DNA from: Streptomyces regalis
GTDB taxonomy: Bacteria > Actinomycetota > Actinomycetes > Streptomycetales > Streptomycetaceae
DNA length: 64,000 nucleotides
Direction: 5' to 3'
NCBI RefSeq assembly: GCF_001509475.1
Contig: NZ_LLZG01000243.1
Span: 29,584 to 93,583, forward strand
The notes under the pieces are model-generated. The model did no database searches. It was not told where the DNA came from and was given only the letters and a program-made list of their open reading frames with translations. Both the position numbers and the translations under genes were made by a program. Positions 25,554 to 34,390 of this stretch are shown one piece after another. Position 1 is the stretch's first letter. Every line of letters begins with the position of its first letter.

Positions 25554-26234
25554 TTACTTGATGTAGACGAGACCGTCGGTGGTGACGGTGGGACGTCCGC
25601 TGGTGCCCACCATGACGATTTTGACGGTGTGCTTCGCGCTGCTGGACCAGGTCTTGGTCCAGATGGCCTGCCGGTAAAGGGTGGTGGACGACTTCAGGTC
25701 GACAGTCGAGACCTTGACGCCGTCGACGTAGACGTACGCCTGGCCGGATGCGGCGGCGCGGGAGACCACCCAGGCAGCGGAGCGGCCGGTGAAGGTCCAG
25801 GAGAGACTGGCTCCCTTGGAGCCGCTGGAGTAGGACTTGCCGCCGAGGTAGCTGGTGGAGGAACGGGTCGTCCAGCTCCCGGACTTGACGGCGGAGGTCT
25901 CCTGCAGGATCACCGGCGTATAGGAGGGGGACGAGGTGCGGTAGTTGCCGGCGTAGTCGTAGGCCCGCATCGACCAGGTCGTGGAGGTACCGGACTTGGC
26001 AGTGCGGCTGGAGCTGGTGCTCGCCGGGCCGAACGTGGCCGTGGTCGGGGACAGCAGCTTCACCTCGCGCAGGGCGGCGTTGTCGGCGGCCTTCCAGCCG
26101 AGCGTGACCGGGACGGCGGTGGTGTTGACGGTGCCGGTGCGCAGGGAGAGCTTCGGGGCGGTGGTGAAGGTCGGTGCGGTCGTCTCCGCGACGACGTTCA
26201 TCGCGGCGGTGGTGGCCGTCTTGCCGGGCATCAT
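25554..26234 (-). CDS. secreted/adhesive domain protein, probably 5'-truncated
   Basis: 226 residues from ATG 26234, with no ribosome site and no signal peptide. The sequence is Ser/Thr-rich beta-sandwich material: a fibronectin/Ig-like repeat (APTFTTAPKLSLRTGTVNTT, VPVTLGWKAADNAALREVKL, WSMRAYDYAGNYRTSSPSYT) and a second domain (GASLSWTFTGRSAAWVVSRA, QAYVYVDGVKVSTVDL, HTVKIVMVGTSGRPTVTTDG). Such domains are C-terminal adhesion or carbohydrate-binding parts of larger secreted enzymes. The lack of an export signal suggests that the 5' part was lost. Followed by a strong hairpin. Confidence 0.5.
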   Translation of the reverse strand: MMPGKTATTAAMNVVAETTAPTFTTAPKLSLRTGTVNTTAVPVTLGWKAADNAALREVKLLSPTTATFGPASTSSSRTAKSGTSTTWSMRAYDYAGNYRTSSPSYTPVILQETSAVKSGSWTTRSSTSYLGGKSYSSGSKGASLSWTFTGRSAAWVVSRAAASGQAYVYVDGVKVSTVDLKSSTTLYRQAIWTKTWSSSAKHTVKIVMVGTSGRPTVTTDGLVYIK

Positions 26235-26417
26235 AGGGAAGCGACGTACGGTGATGCAGATCACTGCGACAAGTGCGTCCCCTGCGCGGGTCTTGGGCCC
26301 CGCACGGTCGTGGGCTGCGTGGGCGCCCCGCGGGAACCGGCATCGCACCCAAGTCCTCGACACGTCCGAGCGGCAGTGAACCGGTCTCGGGGTGCTCCGC
26401 TCATTGTGCGGCCGTTC

Positions 26418-27317
26418 TCAGCCGATGAGGGCGTGGGTGATCTGCCGGGTGGTCTGCGCGGCGACCCGTGGGTTGACGGCGGCGTAGGAGGTGTAAGCGT
26501 TCAGGCCGGTGGCCAGGGCCCAGCCGCGCCCCCGCATCCAGGTGGTGTCGTCCACGCCGAGCGCATCGCGGAAGACGGCTCGGCTGTCGGCCGACATCAG
26601 GGTGAAGGCGATCACCAGGTCGCAGGCCGGGTCACCGGTGCCGAGCCCGCCGAAGTCGATGACGGCGCTGAGGCGGCCGTCGACGGTCAGCAGGTTGCCG
26701 GTGTGGAAGTCGCCGTGAAACCAGACGGGAGAGCGGTCCCATCCAGGGGCGCTCAGCGCCGCGTCCCACAGTTCGGTCATCGCTACGGCCTCGAAGACGC
26801 CGTCAACCTCGGCGATGGCGCCCCGCGTCGCGCGGTCCCGGTCGGACAGCGGCCGACCGGTGAGGTCCTCCCGGGTGTTCCCGGCAGGGATGTCCTCGGG
26901 TGCGAACCGCTGCAGGGCGGCCAAGAACTGAGCCAGTTCAACGGCGGCGCTGGAGGAGTCGGCCAGTGCCTCGACGGTCGCCACCTCGCCGTCCAGCCAG
27001 CGGGACACCGCCCAGGGCCATGGATAACCGAAGTCGGGGTCACCCACCCCGACCGGTACCGGGATGGCCAGGGGAAGGTGCGGGGCGAGTCGGGGCAGCC
27101 ACTGGAATTCCTTCCTGGCCTGCCCGATGGCTCCGGCATGGCGGGGCAGCCGGACCGACAACTCCTCGCCGAGCCGGTAGATCACATGGTCGGAGCCGGC
27201 CGGGTTGAGCAGCTTCAGGGGCAGCCCCGCCCACTGCGGGAACTGAGTATCGACCAGACGCCTGACCAGTACCCCATCGATCTGGGGGCGCGTGTCCGCA
27301 GTTCTCGCGGTTACCAA
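26418..27317 (-). CDS. aminoglycoside phosphotransferase (APH) family protein
   Basis: 299 residues from TTG 27317 (ACAGGAG 6 nt upstream; GTG 27380 is also in frame). Kinase-like fold motifs: LSVRLPRHAGA with nearby Lys, catalytic loop WFHGDFHTGNLL (Asp and Asn) and metal-binding DFGGLGTGDPACDL. The family phosphorylates small molecules, including aminoglycosides and sugars. Chromosomal Streptomyces members are often of unknown substrate. Isolated gene. Confidence 0.85.
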   Translation of the reverse strand: MVTARTADTRPQIDGVLVRRLVDTQFPQWAGLPLKLLNPAGSDHVIYRLGEELSVRLPRHAGAIGQARKEFQWLPRLAPHLPLAIPVPVGVGDPDFGYPWPWAVSRWLDGEVATVEALADSSSAAVELAQFLAALQRFAPEDIPAGNTREDLTGRPLSDRDRATRGAIAEVDGVFEAVAMTELWDAALSAPGWDRSPVWFHGDFHTGNLLTVDGRLSAVIDFGGLGTGDPACDLVIAFTLMSADSRAVFRDALGVDDTTWMRGRGWALATGLNAYTSYAAVNPRVAAQTTRQITHALIG

Positions 27318-27420
27318 GAGCAACTCCTGTGGCCGGCCCGCTCCGTGCGGCGGGCAGTCTGAGCCATCACAGTGGTTCACGGCTCCGCCTGTCGACGGAA
27401 TTTAGGGACGCGGAGGGCGG

Positions 27421-27696
27421 GGCCCGACCGATGAACGCCGGCAGTTCCGTGAGGGCATCCGGAAGACGCCCGCCGAACGGTTCGCCGATGGCGAGTCGAG
27501 CTCGGCGATCGCGAAGGATCAAGACCGTGATCGGCCACCGGTTCCAAGAGTTACGCCCTGCAACGGGTGCGCAAGCTGCTGCCCCGACACGGCGTCTCCT
27601 GCCAGGTCCCGGCCAACTGGCCGTCGGACGACGCGACGAGGGCCGGGTCACCGGCTGAGTGGGACGTCCCTCCGGTGCAGAGCACTTTTCCGTAGC
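27421..27696 (+). mobile_element. IS630-family transposase relic
   Basis: Two out-of-frame pieces of an IS630-type transposase N-terminal region. Positions 27421-27510 read GPTDERRQFREGIRKTPAER, then FADGESSSAIAKD (first helix-turn-helix). From 27552 another frame reads YALQRVRKLLPRHGVSCQVP, the second winged-helix segment before the catalytic domain. The DDE catalytic part is missing and no terminal inverted repeats are visible. Inactive. Confidence 0.65.
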
Positions 27697-27906
27697 TTCC
27701 CGCCGGCCGAATAGGCGGATTTGGTGCACGCGGATGCGCTGACGAAACGCCATCGTGACGCCTGGATGCTTCCCGTGGAGGTCGCCCTCCGTTTGCGGCC
27801 GCCGCTCGCCGGTGCCGTTCGTCCACCTGTCCACGGCCGTGCACTCCCCCGCCGCTGCATCTAGGGCGTTCAGGGCTCGCGGTGGCACGAGGGCGCCGTT
27901 GCCGAC

Positions 27907-29346
27907 CTATGCGCCACGACGGACCCGGGCGGCCTTGCGGGCCTCGGCAATCTGACGGGCCTCAGCGGACCGGCGAGACTCACCACCGCCGCCGACCCGC
28001 CCCGGGCGGGTGCCCAGACCGCGGAAGGGGGCACCGCCGCGCTTGGGGCGCTCCGCGACCGGCCCGGTGCCGCCGACGGGGACATCGGAGGGAGCCTGGG
28101 CTCCGGTGATGCGGCTCAGCTCGGCCTCGCCTGAGCGGACCTGCGTGATCTGCGGCCTGATGCCTGCGTCGGACATGAGACGGACCATGTCCCGGCGCTG
28201 ACTGGGGAGGACCAGCGTGACGACACGGCCGGACTCGCCGGCGCGGGCAGTACGGCCACCGCGGTGCAGGTAGTCCTTGTGGTCGCTGGGCGGATCGACG
28301 TTGACGACGAGATCGAGATCGTCGACGTGAATGCCCCGGGCCGCGACGTTGGTTGCCACCAGCGTCGTGACGTCACCGGTCTTGAACTGTGCCAGGGTGC
28401 GGGTGCGCTGGGGCTGCGACTTGCCGCCGTGCAGCGCCGCGGCCTTTACGCCGCTGTTCAGCAGGTGCCTGGTGAACTGGTCGACCGCATGCTTGGTGTC
28501 CAGGAACATGATCACGCGCCCGTCGCGGGCAGCGATTTCGGTGGCGGTGGCGTACTTGTCGGCGCCGTGCACCTGCAGCACGTGATGCTCCATCGTGGTG
28601 ACCGCGCCCGCCGACGGGTCGACCGAATGGACCACCGGGTCATGGAGGTAACGACGGACCAGGAGGTCGATGTTGCCGTCCAGTGTGGCCGAGAACAGCA
28701 TGCGCTGGCCGTCGGGACGTACCTGGTCCAGCAGTTCGGTGACCTGCGGCATGAAGCCCATGTCCGCCATCTGGTCGGCCTCGTCCAGCACGGTGACGCT
28801 TACTCGGTCCAGGCGGCAGTCCTTGCGCTCGATGAGATCCGCGAGGCGGCCAGGAGTCGCGACGACCACCTCGGCCCCGGCACGCAGTGCGCCGGCCTGC
28901 CTGCCGATCGACATGCCGCCGACCACAGGGGCCAGCCGCAGCTTCAGCAACCGGGCGTACGGGGCGAGCGCATCGGTGACCTGCTGGGCCAACTCGCGCG
29001 TGGGGACGAGAATCAGGGCCAGGGGCTTCCGCGACTCGGCACGCTGCCCGGCCGTACGCACGAGGAGCGCCAGGCCGAAGGCGAGTGTCTTTCCCGATCC
29101 GGTGCGCCCGCGGCCCAGGACGTCGCGCCCTGCGAGGGCGTTCGGCAACGTGGCGGCCTGGATCGGGAACGGCTCGTTCAGGCCGCGACTGGTGAGCATC
29201 TCCAGCAACTCGACGGGCATGTCCAGTTCACCGAAGGTCGCAGCGGCGGGGAGGGCCGGGGTGACGGTGACGGGCAGCGCGAACTCCCCCTGTGGTGTGG
29301 AGCCCCCTGGGCGGAAACGGTCGTTCGTGCGAGCTGAACGGCTCAT
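27907..29346 (-). CDS. DEAD-box ATP-dependent RNA helicase
   Basis: 479 residues from ATG 29346, GAGGAAGG 6 nt upstream. All helicase motifs are present: Q-motif (FPIQAATLPNALAG), GRTGSGKT, PTRELAQQ, TPGRL, DEAD, SAT, then domain 2 with VATNVAARGIHVDDLD and HRGGRTARAG. The C-terminal tail is Arg/Gly-rich, suited to RNA binding. It lies downstream of a cold-shock protein gene on the same strand, separated by a hairpin; cold-shock proteins and DEAD helicases cooperate in unwinding cold-stabilised mRNA. Confidence 0.93.
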   Translation of the reverse strand: MSRSARTNDRFRPGGSTPQGEFALPVTVTPALPAAATFGELDMPVELLEMLTSRGLNEPFPIQAATLPNALAGRDVLGRGRTGSGKTLAFGLALLVRTAGQRAESRKPLALILVPTRELAQQVTDALAPYARLLKLRLAPVVGGMSIGRQAGALRAGAEVVVATPGRLADLIERKDCRLDRVSVTVLDEADQMADMGFMPQVTELLDQVRPDGQRMLFSATLDGNIDLLVRRYLHDPVVHSVDPSAGAVTTMEHHVLQVHGADKYATATEIAARDGRVIMFLDTKHAVDQFTRHLLNSGVKAAALHGGKSQPQRTRTLAQFKTGDVTTLVATNVAARGIHVDDLDLVVNVDPPSDHKDYLHRGGRTARAGESGRVVTLVLPSQRRDMVRLMSDAGIRPQITQVRSGEAELSRITGAQAPSDVPVGGTGPVAERPKRGGAPFRGLGTRPGRVGGGGESRRSAEARQIAEARKAARVRRGA

Positions 29347-29468
29347 GGAGAACCTTCCTCAACAAGGCGCGCATCGAGGAATCCCCGACACGAATGAGCC
29401 GGATAAATTGCAAGAACGAGCCGAATGTGAATCAAAAAGAATTCCAGCGGGATAAAGAAAGCAATGAG

Positions 29469-29498
29469 CTGGGGCCCCACCGCAAGGCGGGACCCCAG
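29469..29498 (-). terminator. hairpin downstream of cold-shock gene
   Basis: On the minus strand, CTGGGGTCCCGCC and GGTGGGGCCCCAG form a 13-bp stem (two G-U pairs) with a 4-nt loop, about 20 nt past the cold-shock stop. It is a likely terminator or read-through attenuator before the helicase. Confidence 0.7.
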
Positions 29499-29518
29499 CC
29501 ATCTCATACGCTTCGACG

Positions 29519-29722
29519 TCAGGCGGGAGTGATGTTCTCCGCCTGCGGGCCCTTCTGGCCCTGCGTGACGTCAAAGTTCACCTTCTGGCCTTCCTGGAGC
29601 TCACGGAAGCCTTGGGCGGCGATGTTCGAGTAGTGGGCGAAGACGTCCGGGCCGCCGCCGTCCTGCTCGATGAAGCCAAAGCCCTTTTCCGCGTTGAACC
29701 ACTTGACGGTGCCAGTAGCCAT
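29519..29722 (-). CDS. cold-shock protein (CspA family)
   Basis: 67 residues from ATG 29722 with AAGGAG 7 nt upstream. Canonical [22 protein letters not shown] (RNP1) and DVFAHYSNI (RNP2), ending AENITPA. It binds single-stranded RNA/DNA as an RNA chaperone or antiterminator. It is followed by a hairpin and then the DEAD-box helicase. A second CSD gene lies 1.7 kb away at 31586. Confidence 0.95.
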   Translation of the reverse strand: MATGTVKWFNAEKGFGFIEQDGGGPDVFAHYSNIAAQGFRELQEGQKVNFDVTQGQKGPQAENITPA

Positions 29723-30146
29723 ATCACATCTCCTTGGGGGCAGTACCCGGGGACTCACACCGCGTGAACCCCTGCGTTGTCACAATGAGCCCCGTCCGGA
29801 TAAGCACCGGAGATACAGAAATGCCCGACGACATACAGTCGCCAAGTCACTTTGAAGTTTCGGGAACCACAACTGCAACCATCATCAATTTTAGCACGGT
29901 GTAAGGGTCCCCGCCCCACTTACACCCGCGACGTAAAACCTCGGCCTGGCGGGGAGGCACGGCTCAGTACGCGAGCCGGCGCAAACTCGACCACATGCGG
30001 AAGGTGAATTTCTGGATTACACAAAGGTGCGACCAAGGAGAACTCGCCCTCTTCAGTGACGAGCCCCGTCGGGACGGGAGCGAGCAGCGGCCCCCAGCCG
30101 CGGTGTGCCGGCTGACACGGCAGGGACCCGTTCATCGCCGGGGTGA
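29723..30146. other. intergenic region upstream of cold-shock gene
   Basis: About 420 nt with relatively low GC near 29810-29900 (for example ATCATCAATTTTAGC). It should hold the csp promoter and a long 5' leader, as is usual for cold-shock genes, and the 3' end of the desaturase. No gene is evident. Confidence 0.4.
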
Positions 30147-31247
30147 TCAGTACTCCAGCTCGGGGCGCAGGCGCAGCGGGCCGCCTACCTCATGGAGGTG
30201 CCGCAGTACCTGGGCGTAGGAGTCGAAGAGCCCGGTCTCGTGGTACGCGATGCCGTGCCGGGCACAGTAGGTGCGCACGATTTCCTGGGCATGGCGCAGG
30301 CTGGGCCGCGGCATGGAGGGGAACAGGTGGTGCTCGATCTGGTAGTTGAGCCCGCCGAGCGCGAAGTCGGTGAGTCGGTGACCCCGGATGTTGCGTGACG
30401 TCAGTACCTGCCGACGCAGGAAGTCGACCTTGTCGTCCTTGCCGAACAGGGCCATGCCCTTGTGGTTCGGGGCGAACGAGCACCCCATGTACAGGCCGAA
30501 CAGACCTTGGTGCACGGCGAGGAAGACCACGGCCTGCACGGGAGTCAGGACCAGGAACAGTGCGGCGAGATAGCCGCCGAGATGCACCGTCATCAGGCTC
30601 GCCTCGGCCACCTTGGTCGTCCGTGAGGTCGCCGAGCCGGTGCGGTCGAGCAGGGCCCGTACGCCGGCGACGTGCAGGGCGAGTCCTTCCAGCAGCAGCA
30701 TCGGGAAGAACAGCCAGGCCTGGTGACGGGCCAGCCACGCGTACGCCCCGCTGCGGACGCGGGCGTGGTCCTCGGTGAAGGCGATCGCGCCGTCGGCGAT
30801 GTCGGGGTCGCGGTCGACGTGGTTCGGGTGGGAGTGGTGCCGGTTGTGCTTGGCGATCCACCAGCCGTAGCTGAGGCCGATCAGCAGGTCTGCATGCACG
30901 CGGCCGAGCAGGTTGTTGACGCGCTTGGAACCGGCGATCTGGTGGTGTCCCGCGTCGTGCCCGATGAATCCGGTCTGGGTGAACATCACGGCGAGGAAGG
31001 CGGCGGTCAGCAGCTGCCACCACGACTGCCCGATCAGGGCGAACGCGGTCCAGCCGGCGGCCAGCAGAAGGAGGTTCGCGCCGACCTTGACGGAGTAGTA
31101 GCCGGGCCGCCGCTTCAGCAGCCCGCGCTGCTTCACCTCACGGGAGAGCGCGGCGTAGTCGCTGCCCCGGGCTCCGGAAGGGGGTTTTGCCGTCTCGGCG
31201 TGCCGGGCCGCCGGATCGGCGCCCCAATTGATGATGTCAGTGCTCAA
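30147..31247 (-). CDS. membrane fatty acid desaturase
   Basis: 366 residues starting at TTG 31247 (GAAAGG about 7 nt upstream). The three His boxes of acyl-lipid/acyl-CoA desaturases are present: GHDAGHH, HNRHHSHPN and QIEHHLFP, within hydrophobic helices (VGANLLLLAAGWTAFALIG, LGGYLAALFLVLTPVQAVVF). They bind the di-iron centre. The enzyme introduces double bonds into membrane acyl chains and so maintains fluidity at low temperature, matching its position between two cold-shock protein genes. Confidence 0.92.
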   Translation of the reverse strand: MSTDIINWGADPAARHAETAKPPSGARGSDYAALSREVKQRGLLKRRPGYYSVKVGANLLLLAAGWTAFALIGQSWWQLLTAAFLAVMFTQTGFIGHDAGHHQIAGSKRVNNLLGRVHADLLIGLSYGWWIAKHNRHHSHPNHVDRDPDIADGAIAFTEDHARVRSGAYAWLARHQAWLFFPMLLLEGLALHVAGVRALLDRTGSATSRTTKVAEASLMTVHLGGYLAALFLVLTPVQAVVFLAVHQGLFGLYMGCSFAPNHKGMALFGKDDKVDFLRRQVLTSRNIRGHRLTDFALGGLNYQIEHHLFPSMPRPSLRHAQEIVRTYCARHGIAYHETGLFDSYAQVLRHLHEVGGPLRLRPELEY

Positions 31248-31342
31248 GGTTTGCCTTTCGGGACACGCGGGCCGGTACCACCGGCGCGGGGACAGAGTGC
31301 CGGGCGCGGGAAGCCCGTACGGAAACAGACGGATGCGGCACA

Positions 31343-31369
31343 GGGCAGGCCCGCACCGCGGGCCTGCCC
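31343..31369 (-). terminator. 12-bp perfect GC hairpin after second cold-shock gene
   Basis: Arms GGGCAGGCCCGC and GCGGGCCTGCCC with an ACC loop, 14 nt beyond the csp stop. It separates the csp gene from the desaturase start 96 nt further on. Confidence 0.8.
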
Positions 31370-31382
31370 TGACGCGAGGTCC

Positions 31383-31586
31383 TCAGAGCGCGCGGACCCG
31401 GTCGGCCTGCATGCCCTTGGGGCCCTGGCCGGCGGTGAACTCCACCCGCTGGTTCTCCTCCAGGGAGCGGAAGCCGTCGGTGTCGATCGCCGAGTGGTGG
31501 ACGAAGATGTCGGCACCGCCCTCGTCAGGGGCGATGAAGCCGAATCCCTTCTCCGCGTTGAACCACTTCACGGTTCCTTGAGCCAT
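31383..31586 (-). CDS. cold-shock protein (CspA family), second copy
   Basis: 67 residues from ATG 31586 (GAAGGAG 7 nt upstream). [20 protein letters not shown] and [10 protein letters not shown] supply RNP1 and RNP2. It differs from the 29722 copy mainly in the C-terminal half ([20 protein letters not shown]). A long leader with a terminator-like hairpin precedes it. Confidence 0.95.
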   Translation of the reverse strand: MAQGTVKWFNAEKGFGFIAPDEGGADIFVHHSAIDTDGFRSLEENQRVEFTAGQGPKGMQADRVRAL

Positions 31587-31691
31587 GTGATGTCTCCTTC
31601 GAGATGGCGAGTAGGTCGGGTAGGCACGCGCTCGCGCGATCCCGGGCTGTTGGTCGCCAGCCGTCGAAGAAAACCCCCGAAACGACAAAAA

Positions 31692-31717
31692 CGCCCGCTG
31701 TCAGAACTCCGCGGGCG
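31692..31717 (-). terminator. terminator-like hairpin in csp leader
   Basis: On the minus strand a 7-bp stem CGCCCGC/GCGGGCG is followed directly by TTTTTGTCGTT, the form of an intrinsic terminator, 105 nt upstream of the csp start. It is either an attenuator of the csp leader or the end of an upstream transcript. Confidence 0.65.
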
Positions 31718-32197
31718 CTTCCACGTTCGCAAACTTCAACTACAACCACTCGCCACAACGTCCGGTGCGCCGGGAATGTTCCCGCTTGGGCCGACCAGGG
31801 CCCGGTGACGCTCCCGGCGGGCGGTTCCGGAGCCCGGACCTGGCACATACGGGGGTCCGGAGGGGAGTACGGTTGCGGCACCGAGCGCACCTCGCACGCC
31901 GTCACCCGCTTCGGCGTCGCCCTCGGAGAACGGCACAGGCCGGCGCACATCGGATCCGGCCGGAAAAGAGCCGCACCATGCCTTCTGGCTCGTACCGCCA
32001 CGCCCCCTCCCGTATCCGGTCCCGCGCAGCGCGGTAACGGATTTCCCGGCTACCGGGATGCCGCCGAGGCATTCCGGCACCTGGCGTACGCCCCTGAACC
32101 GACCAGTACGTCTGAAACCGACCCGTACGTCTGACTCGATCAGTGCGGCTCCGAACCGATGAGCACAGCCCTGAAACGATCAAAAGGACGCGGACGC
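31718..32197. other. intergenic region, no gene identified
   Basis: About 480 nt between the csp leader and the small gene at 32198. The 32085-32165 part repeats a loose pattern CGACCAGTACGTCTGA / CGACCCGTACGTCTGA and similar (32098-32134). No convincing coding sequence. Confidence 0.35.
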
Positions 32198-32476
32198 ATG
32201 TATTCACAGGACTCGATCGCCGGCCGCCGCCGCGGCCGCCCCGAACCGACCCCGGAGACGCTCTCCGGACTGGCCTGCCTCATCTGCGGCACCGACTACC
32301 GGAACGCTCCCGATCCGGAAGTGGTGGTGGTCTCCCACCGCGACGGCAAGCAGCTGCTCGCCTGCCAGGGCACGTGCGCGCGCATGGCGAGCGGGTCGGT
32401 CAACGGTCTGGACGAGACGCCCCTCCCACTGGCCGAGCGCGTGCGCAGGCACGGGGACGGGGCAGACGGCTCTTGA
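32198..32476 (+). CDS. small zinc-ribbon-like protein
   Basis: 92 residues from ATG 32198, with AAAGGACG about 10 nt upstream. It has CLICGTDY and CQGTC about 30 residues apart, a possible four-Cys or three-Cys metal site, between a basic N-terminus (RRRGRPEPTPE) and an Arg-rich tail. Unrecognised family. It precedes the dehydrogenase gene by 69 nt and could be co-transcribed. Confidence 0.55.
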   Translation: MYSQDSIAGRRRGRPEPTPETLSGLACLICGTDYRNAPDPEVVVVSHRDGKQLLACQGTCARMASGSVNGLDETPLPLAERVRRHGDGADGS

Positions 32477-32545
32477 CCCGCCGGATCTCGGGGCAGCCAC
32501 GACAGGCACGCCAAGAACGAAGCGAACGAAATGACGAGGAAGCGT

Positions 32546-33754
32546 ATGAGCCTGATGAGTCTCGGAGTACTCGCCTCCTCCCGCAAGGAGAACGAGTTCC
32601 GTCTGCCGTTGCACCCCGCCCACCTCGACCGGATCGCCCCGGACGTACGCGAGAGGATCTTCCTCGAACAGGGCTACGGCGAACGGTTCGGCGTCGCCGA
32701 CGATGCGCTAGGACCGCTCGTGGCGGGCTTGCGCTCCCGCGAGCAACTCCTCGAAGAGTGCGACGTGTTGCTGCTGCCCAAGCCCATGCACGAGGACATC
32801 GCCGCGCTGCGCCAGGGCCAGGTGCTGTGGGGATGGCCGCACTGCGTGCAGGACGAGAGGATGACCCAACTCGCCATCGACCGTCAGCTGACCCTCATCG
32901 CCTGGGAGGCCATGAACCACTGGACGTCCACGGGCGCCTTCAGTGTCCATGTGTTCCACAAGAACAACGAGCTCGCGGGCTACTGCTCGGTGCTGCACGC
33001 CCTGCAGCTCGGCGGGCTGACCGGCAGTTACGGGCGGCGCCTGCGCGCCGTGGTCATCAGCTTCGGCGCCACGGCGCGCGGAGCGGTCACGGGCCTGGGC
33101 GCCATGGGGGTTTCCGACGTCACAGTGCTCACGCAACGCGCCGCGGCCGCTGTGGCCTCGCCGATGCCGTCGGTCGTGATGAGCCACTTCGAGGAGGACG
33201 AGAACGATCCGTCGCGTCTGCAGGCACTCACCCCGGCCGGACCCGTGCCGCTCACGGAGTACCTCGCCGGGTTCGACATCATCGTCAACTGCGTCCGGCA
33301 GGACACCGACGCGCCCTTGACGTTCGTCAACGCCGAGGAACTCGCCCGGTTCCGGCCGGGCTCCTTCTTCATCGACGTCTCCTGCGACGAGGGCATGGGC
33401 TTCTCCTGGGCCCGTCCGACCACCTTCGGCGATCCGATGCCCACGGTCGGGCCGGGGTGCCACTACTACGGGGTGGACCACAGTCCGTCCCACCTGTGGA
33501 ACTCGGCCACGTGGGAAATCAGCGAGGCACTCCTCCCCTATCTGCGCAAGGTCATGAGCGGCCCCGCGGCATGGGACGCGGACCCCACGGTCGGAAAGGC
33601 CATCGAGATCCGCGACGGCGTCGTCCTGAACCCGAAGATCCTCTCCTTCCAGCACCGGACAGCCGCCTACCCTCACACCCCCGAGATCCCGCCCCTCGCC
33701 CTCACCCCCGTACTGCACGCCGCCCTCAGCTCCGCGAAGAGTTCCCCTGCCTGA
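32546..33754 (+). CDS. N5-(carboxyethyl)ornithine synthase / alanine dehydrogenase-like opine dehydrogenase
   Basis: 402 residues from ATG 32546 (GAGG 6 nt before; ATG 32531 and 32555 are alternatives). Sequence features follow the AlaDH/PNT superfamily: N-terminal ASSRKENEFRLPLHPAH, EQGYGERFGVADD, a Rossmann region (VVISFGATARGAVTGLGAMG) and HYYGVDHSPSHLWN near the end, as in carboxyethylornithine synthase, which condenses ornithine with pyruvate using NADPH. The substrate is inferred from overall similarity. Soluble cytoplasmic enzyme. Confidence 0.75.
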   Translation: MSLMSLGVLASSRKENEFRLPLHPAHLDRIAPDVRERIFLEQGYGERFGVADDALGPLVAGLRSREQLLEECDVLLLPKPMHEDIAALRQGQVLWGWPHCVQDERMTQLAIDRQLTLIAWEAMNHWTSTGAFSVHVFHKNNELAGYCSVLHALQLGGLTGSYGRRLRAVVISFGATARGAVTGLGAMGVSDVTVLTQRAAAAVASPMPSVVMSHFEEDENDPSRLQALTPAGPVPLTEYLAGFDIIVNCVRQDTDAPLTFVNAEELARFRPGSFFIDVSCDEGMGFSWARPTTFGDPMPTVGPGCHYYGVDHSPSHLWNSATWEISEALLPYLRKVMSGPAAWDADPTVGKAIEIRDGVVLNPKILSFQHRTAAYPHTPEIPPLALTPVLHAALSSAKSSPA

Positions 33755-33769
33755 CGCCGAACGCACCGA

Positions 33770-33917
33770 GGCCCGGTCGTGGAGCGAGAGCTCCCGCTCC
33801 ACGACTCTGCGGATCGTGGGCAGGTCCAGCCCCCAGGTCCCGCAGGGTACGCACAAGGTCCAGGCGCGCGACGGCGGCGACGTTGTGCGGCGCAGCACCG
33901 ATGAGCTGGAGCCGCAC
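33770..33917 (-). pseudogene. MerR-family regulator fragment
   Basis: Two frames on the minus strand give consecutive pieces of a MerR-like regulator: NVAAVARLDLVRTLRDLG and then LDLPTIRRVVERELSLHDRA after a frameshift. The DNA-binding N-terminus and the C-terminal half are absent. About 45 residues remain. Confidence 0.5.
33776..33805. terminator. 11-bp hairpin after opine dehydrogenase gene
   Basis: Perfect arms GTCGTGGAGCG and CGCTCCACGAC with an 8-nt loop, 22 nt past the stop at 33754. It lies inside the MerR relic but is well placed to end the plus-strand transcript. Confidence 0.6.
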
Positions 33918-34019
33918 TCAAGGCCGTTGGGACGCGGACACCGGTCTGGCGGCAGAGCAGGAGCCTGCGCCCCTGGCCCCCAGAGGGCGTCCATGGGACC
34001 GGCCTGACCCGCGGAGGGG

Positions 34020-34167
34020 GCAGGGTCGGGCGGGTCGGCGGGGTGTTGGTGACGGTCACTCCGACGTCGTAGCCGTCCCGCCCCAGCCCGACCGTGGCCG
34101 TGGCGCCAGCTCCGCCAAGCCCGCGGAGGCTTTCCCGCGCCAGTACGTCCGGGCCGACCAGGGCCAC
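34020..34167 (-). pseudogene. possible sensor histidine kinase fragment
   Basis: Minus-strand frame from 34167 includes SLRGLGGAGATATVGLGRDG then YDVGVTVTNTPPTRP, resembling the N-box region of a NarL-type histidine kinase ATPase domain (REALxNxxxHAGA). There is no start and no conserved Gly-rich lid. A weak, short match reported as a relic. The rest of 33918-34390 holds nothing identifiable. Confidence 0.35.
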
Positions 34168-34390
34168 CGCGGCGCCGATTTCAGGCGGGGATCCGAGAGG
34201 CCGCGGGGATCACCGTGCCATAGTGCAGCGCCGGGACGACGGCTTCCGCCACACCTGGGCAAAAGCCGAAGCCCCGGCTCGTGAGGTCCCCTCCTTCGCG
34301 GTCTCGACAACGATCCGCTGACCGCCTTTTCAGACGCGCTCCAGTCGTGCCGTGAACGGAGTGGGGCTCTCTGGTCTCGCCGACGGTGCC

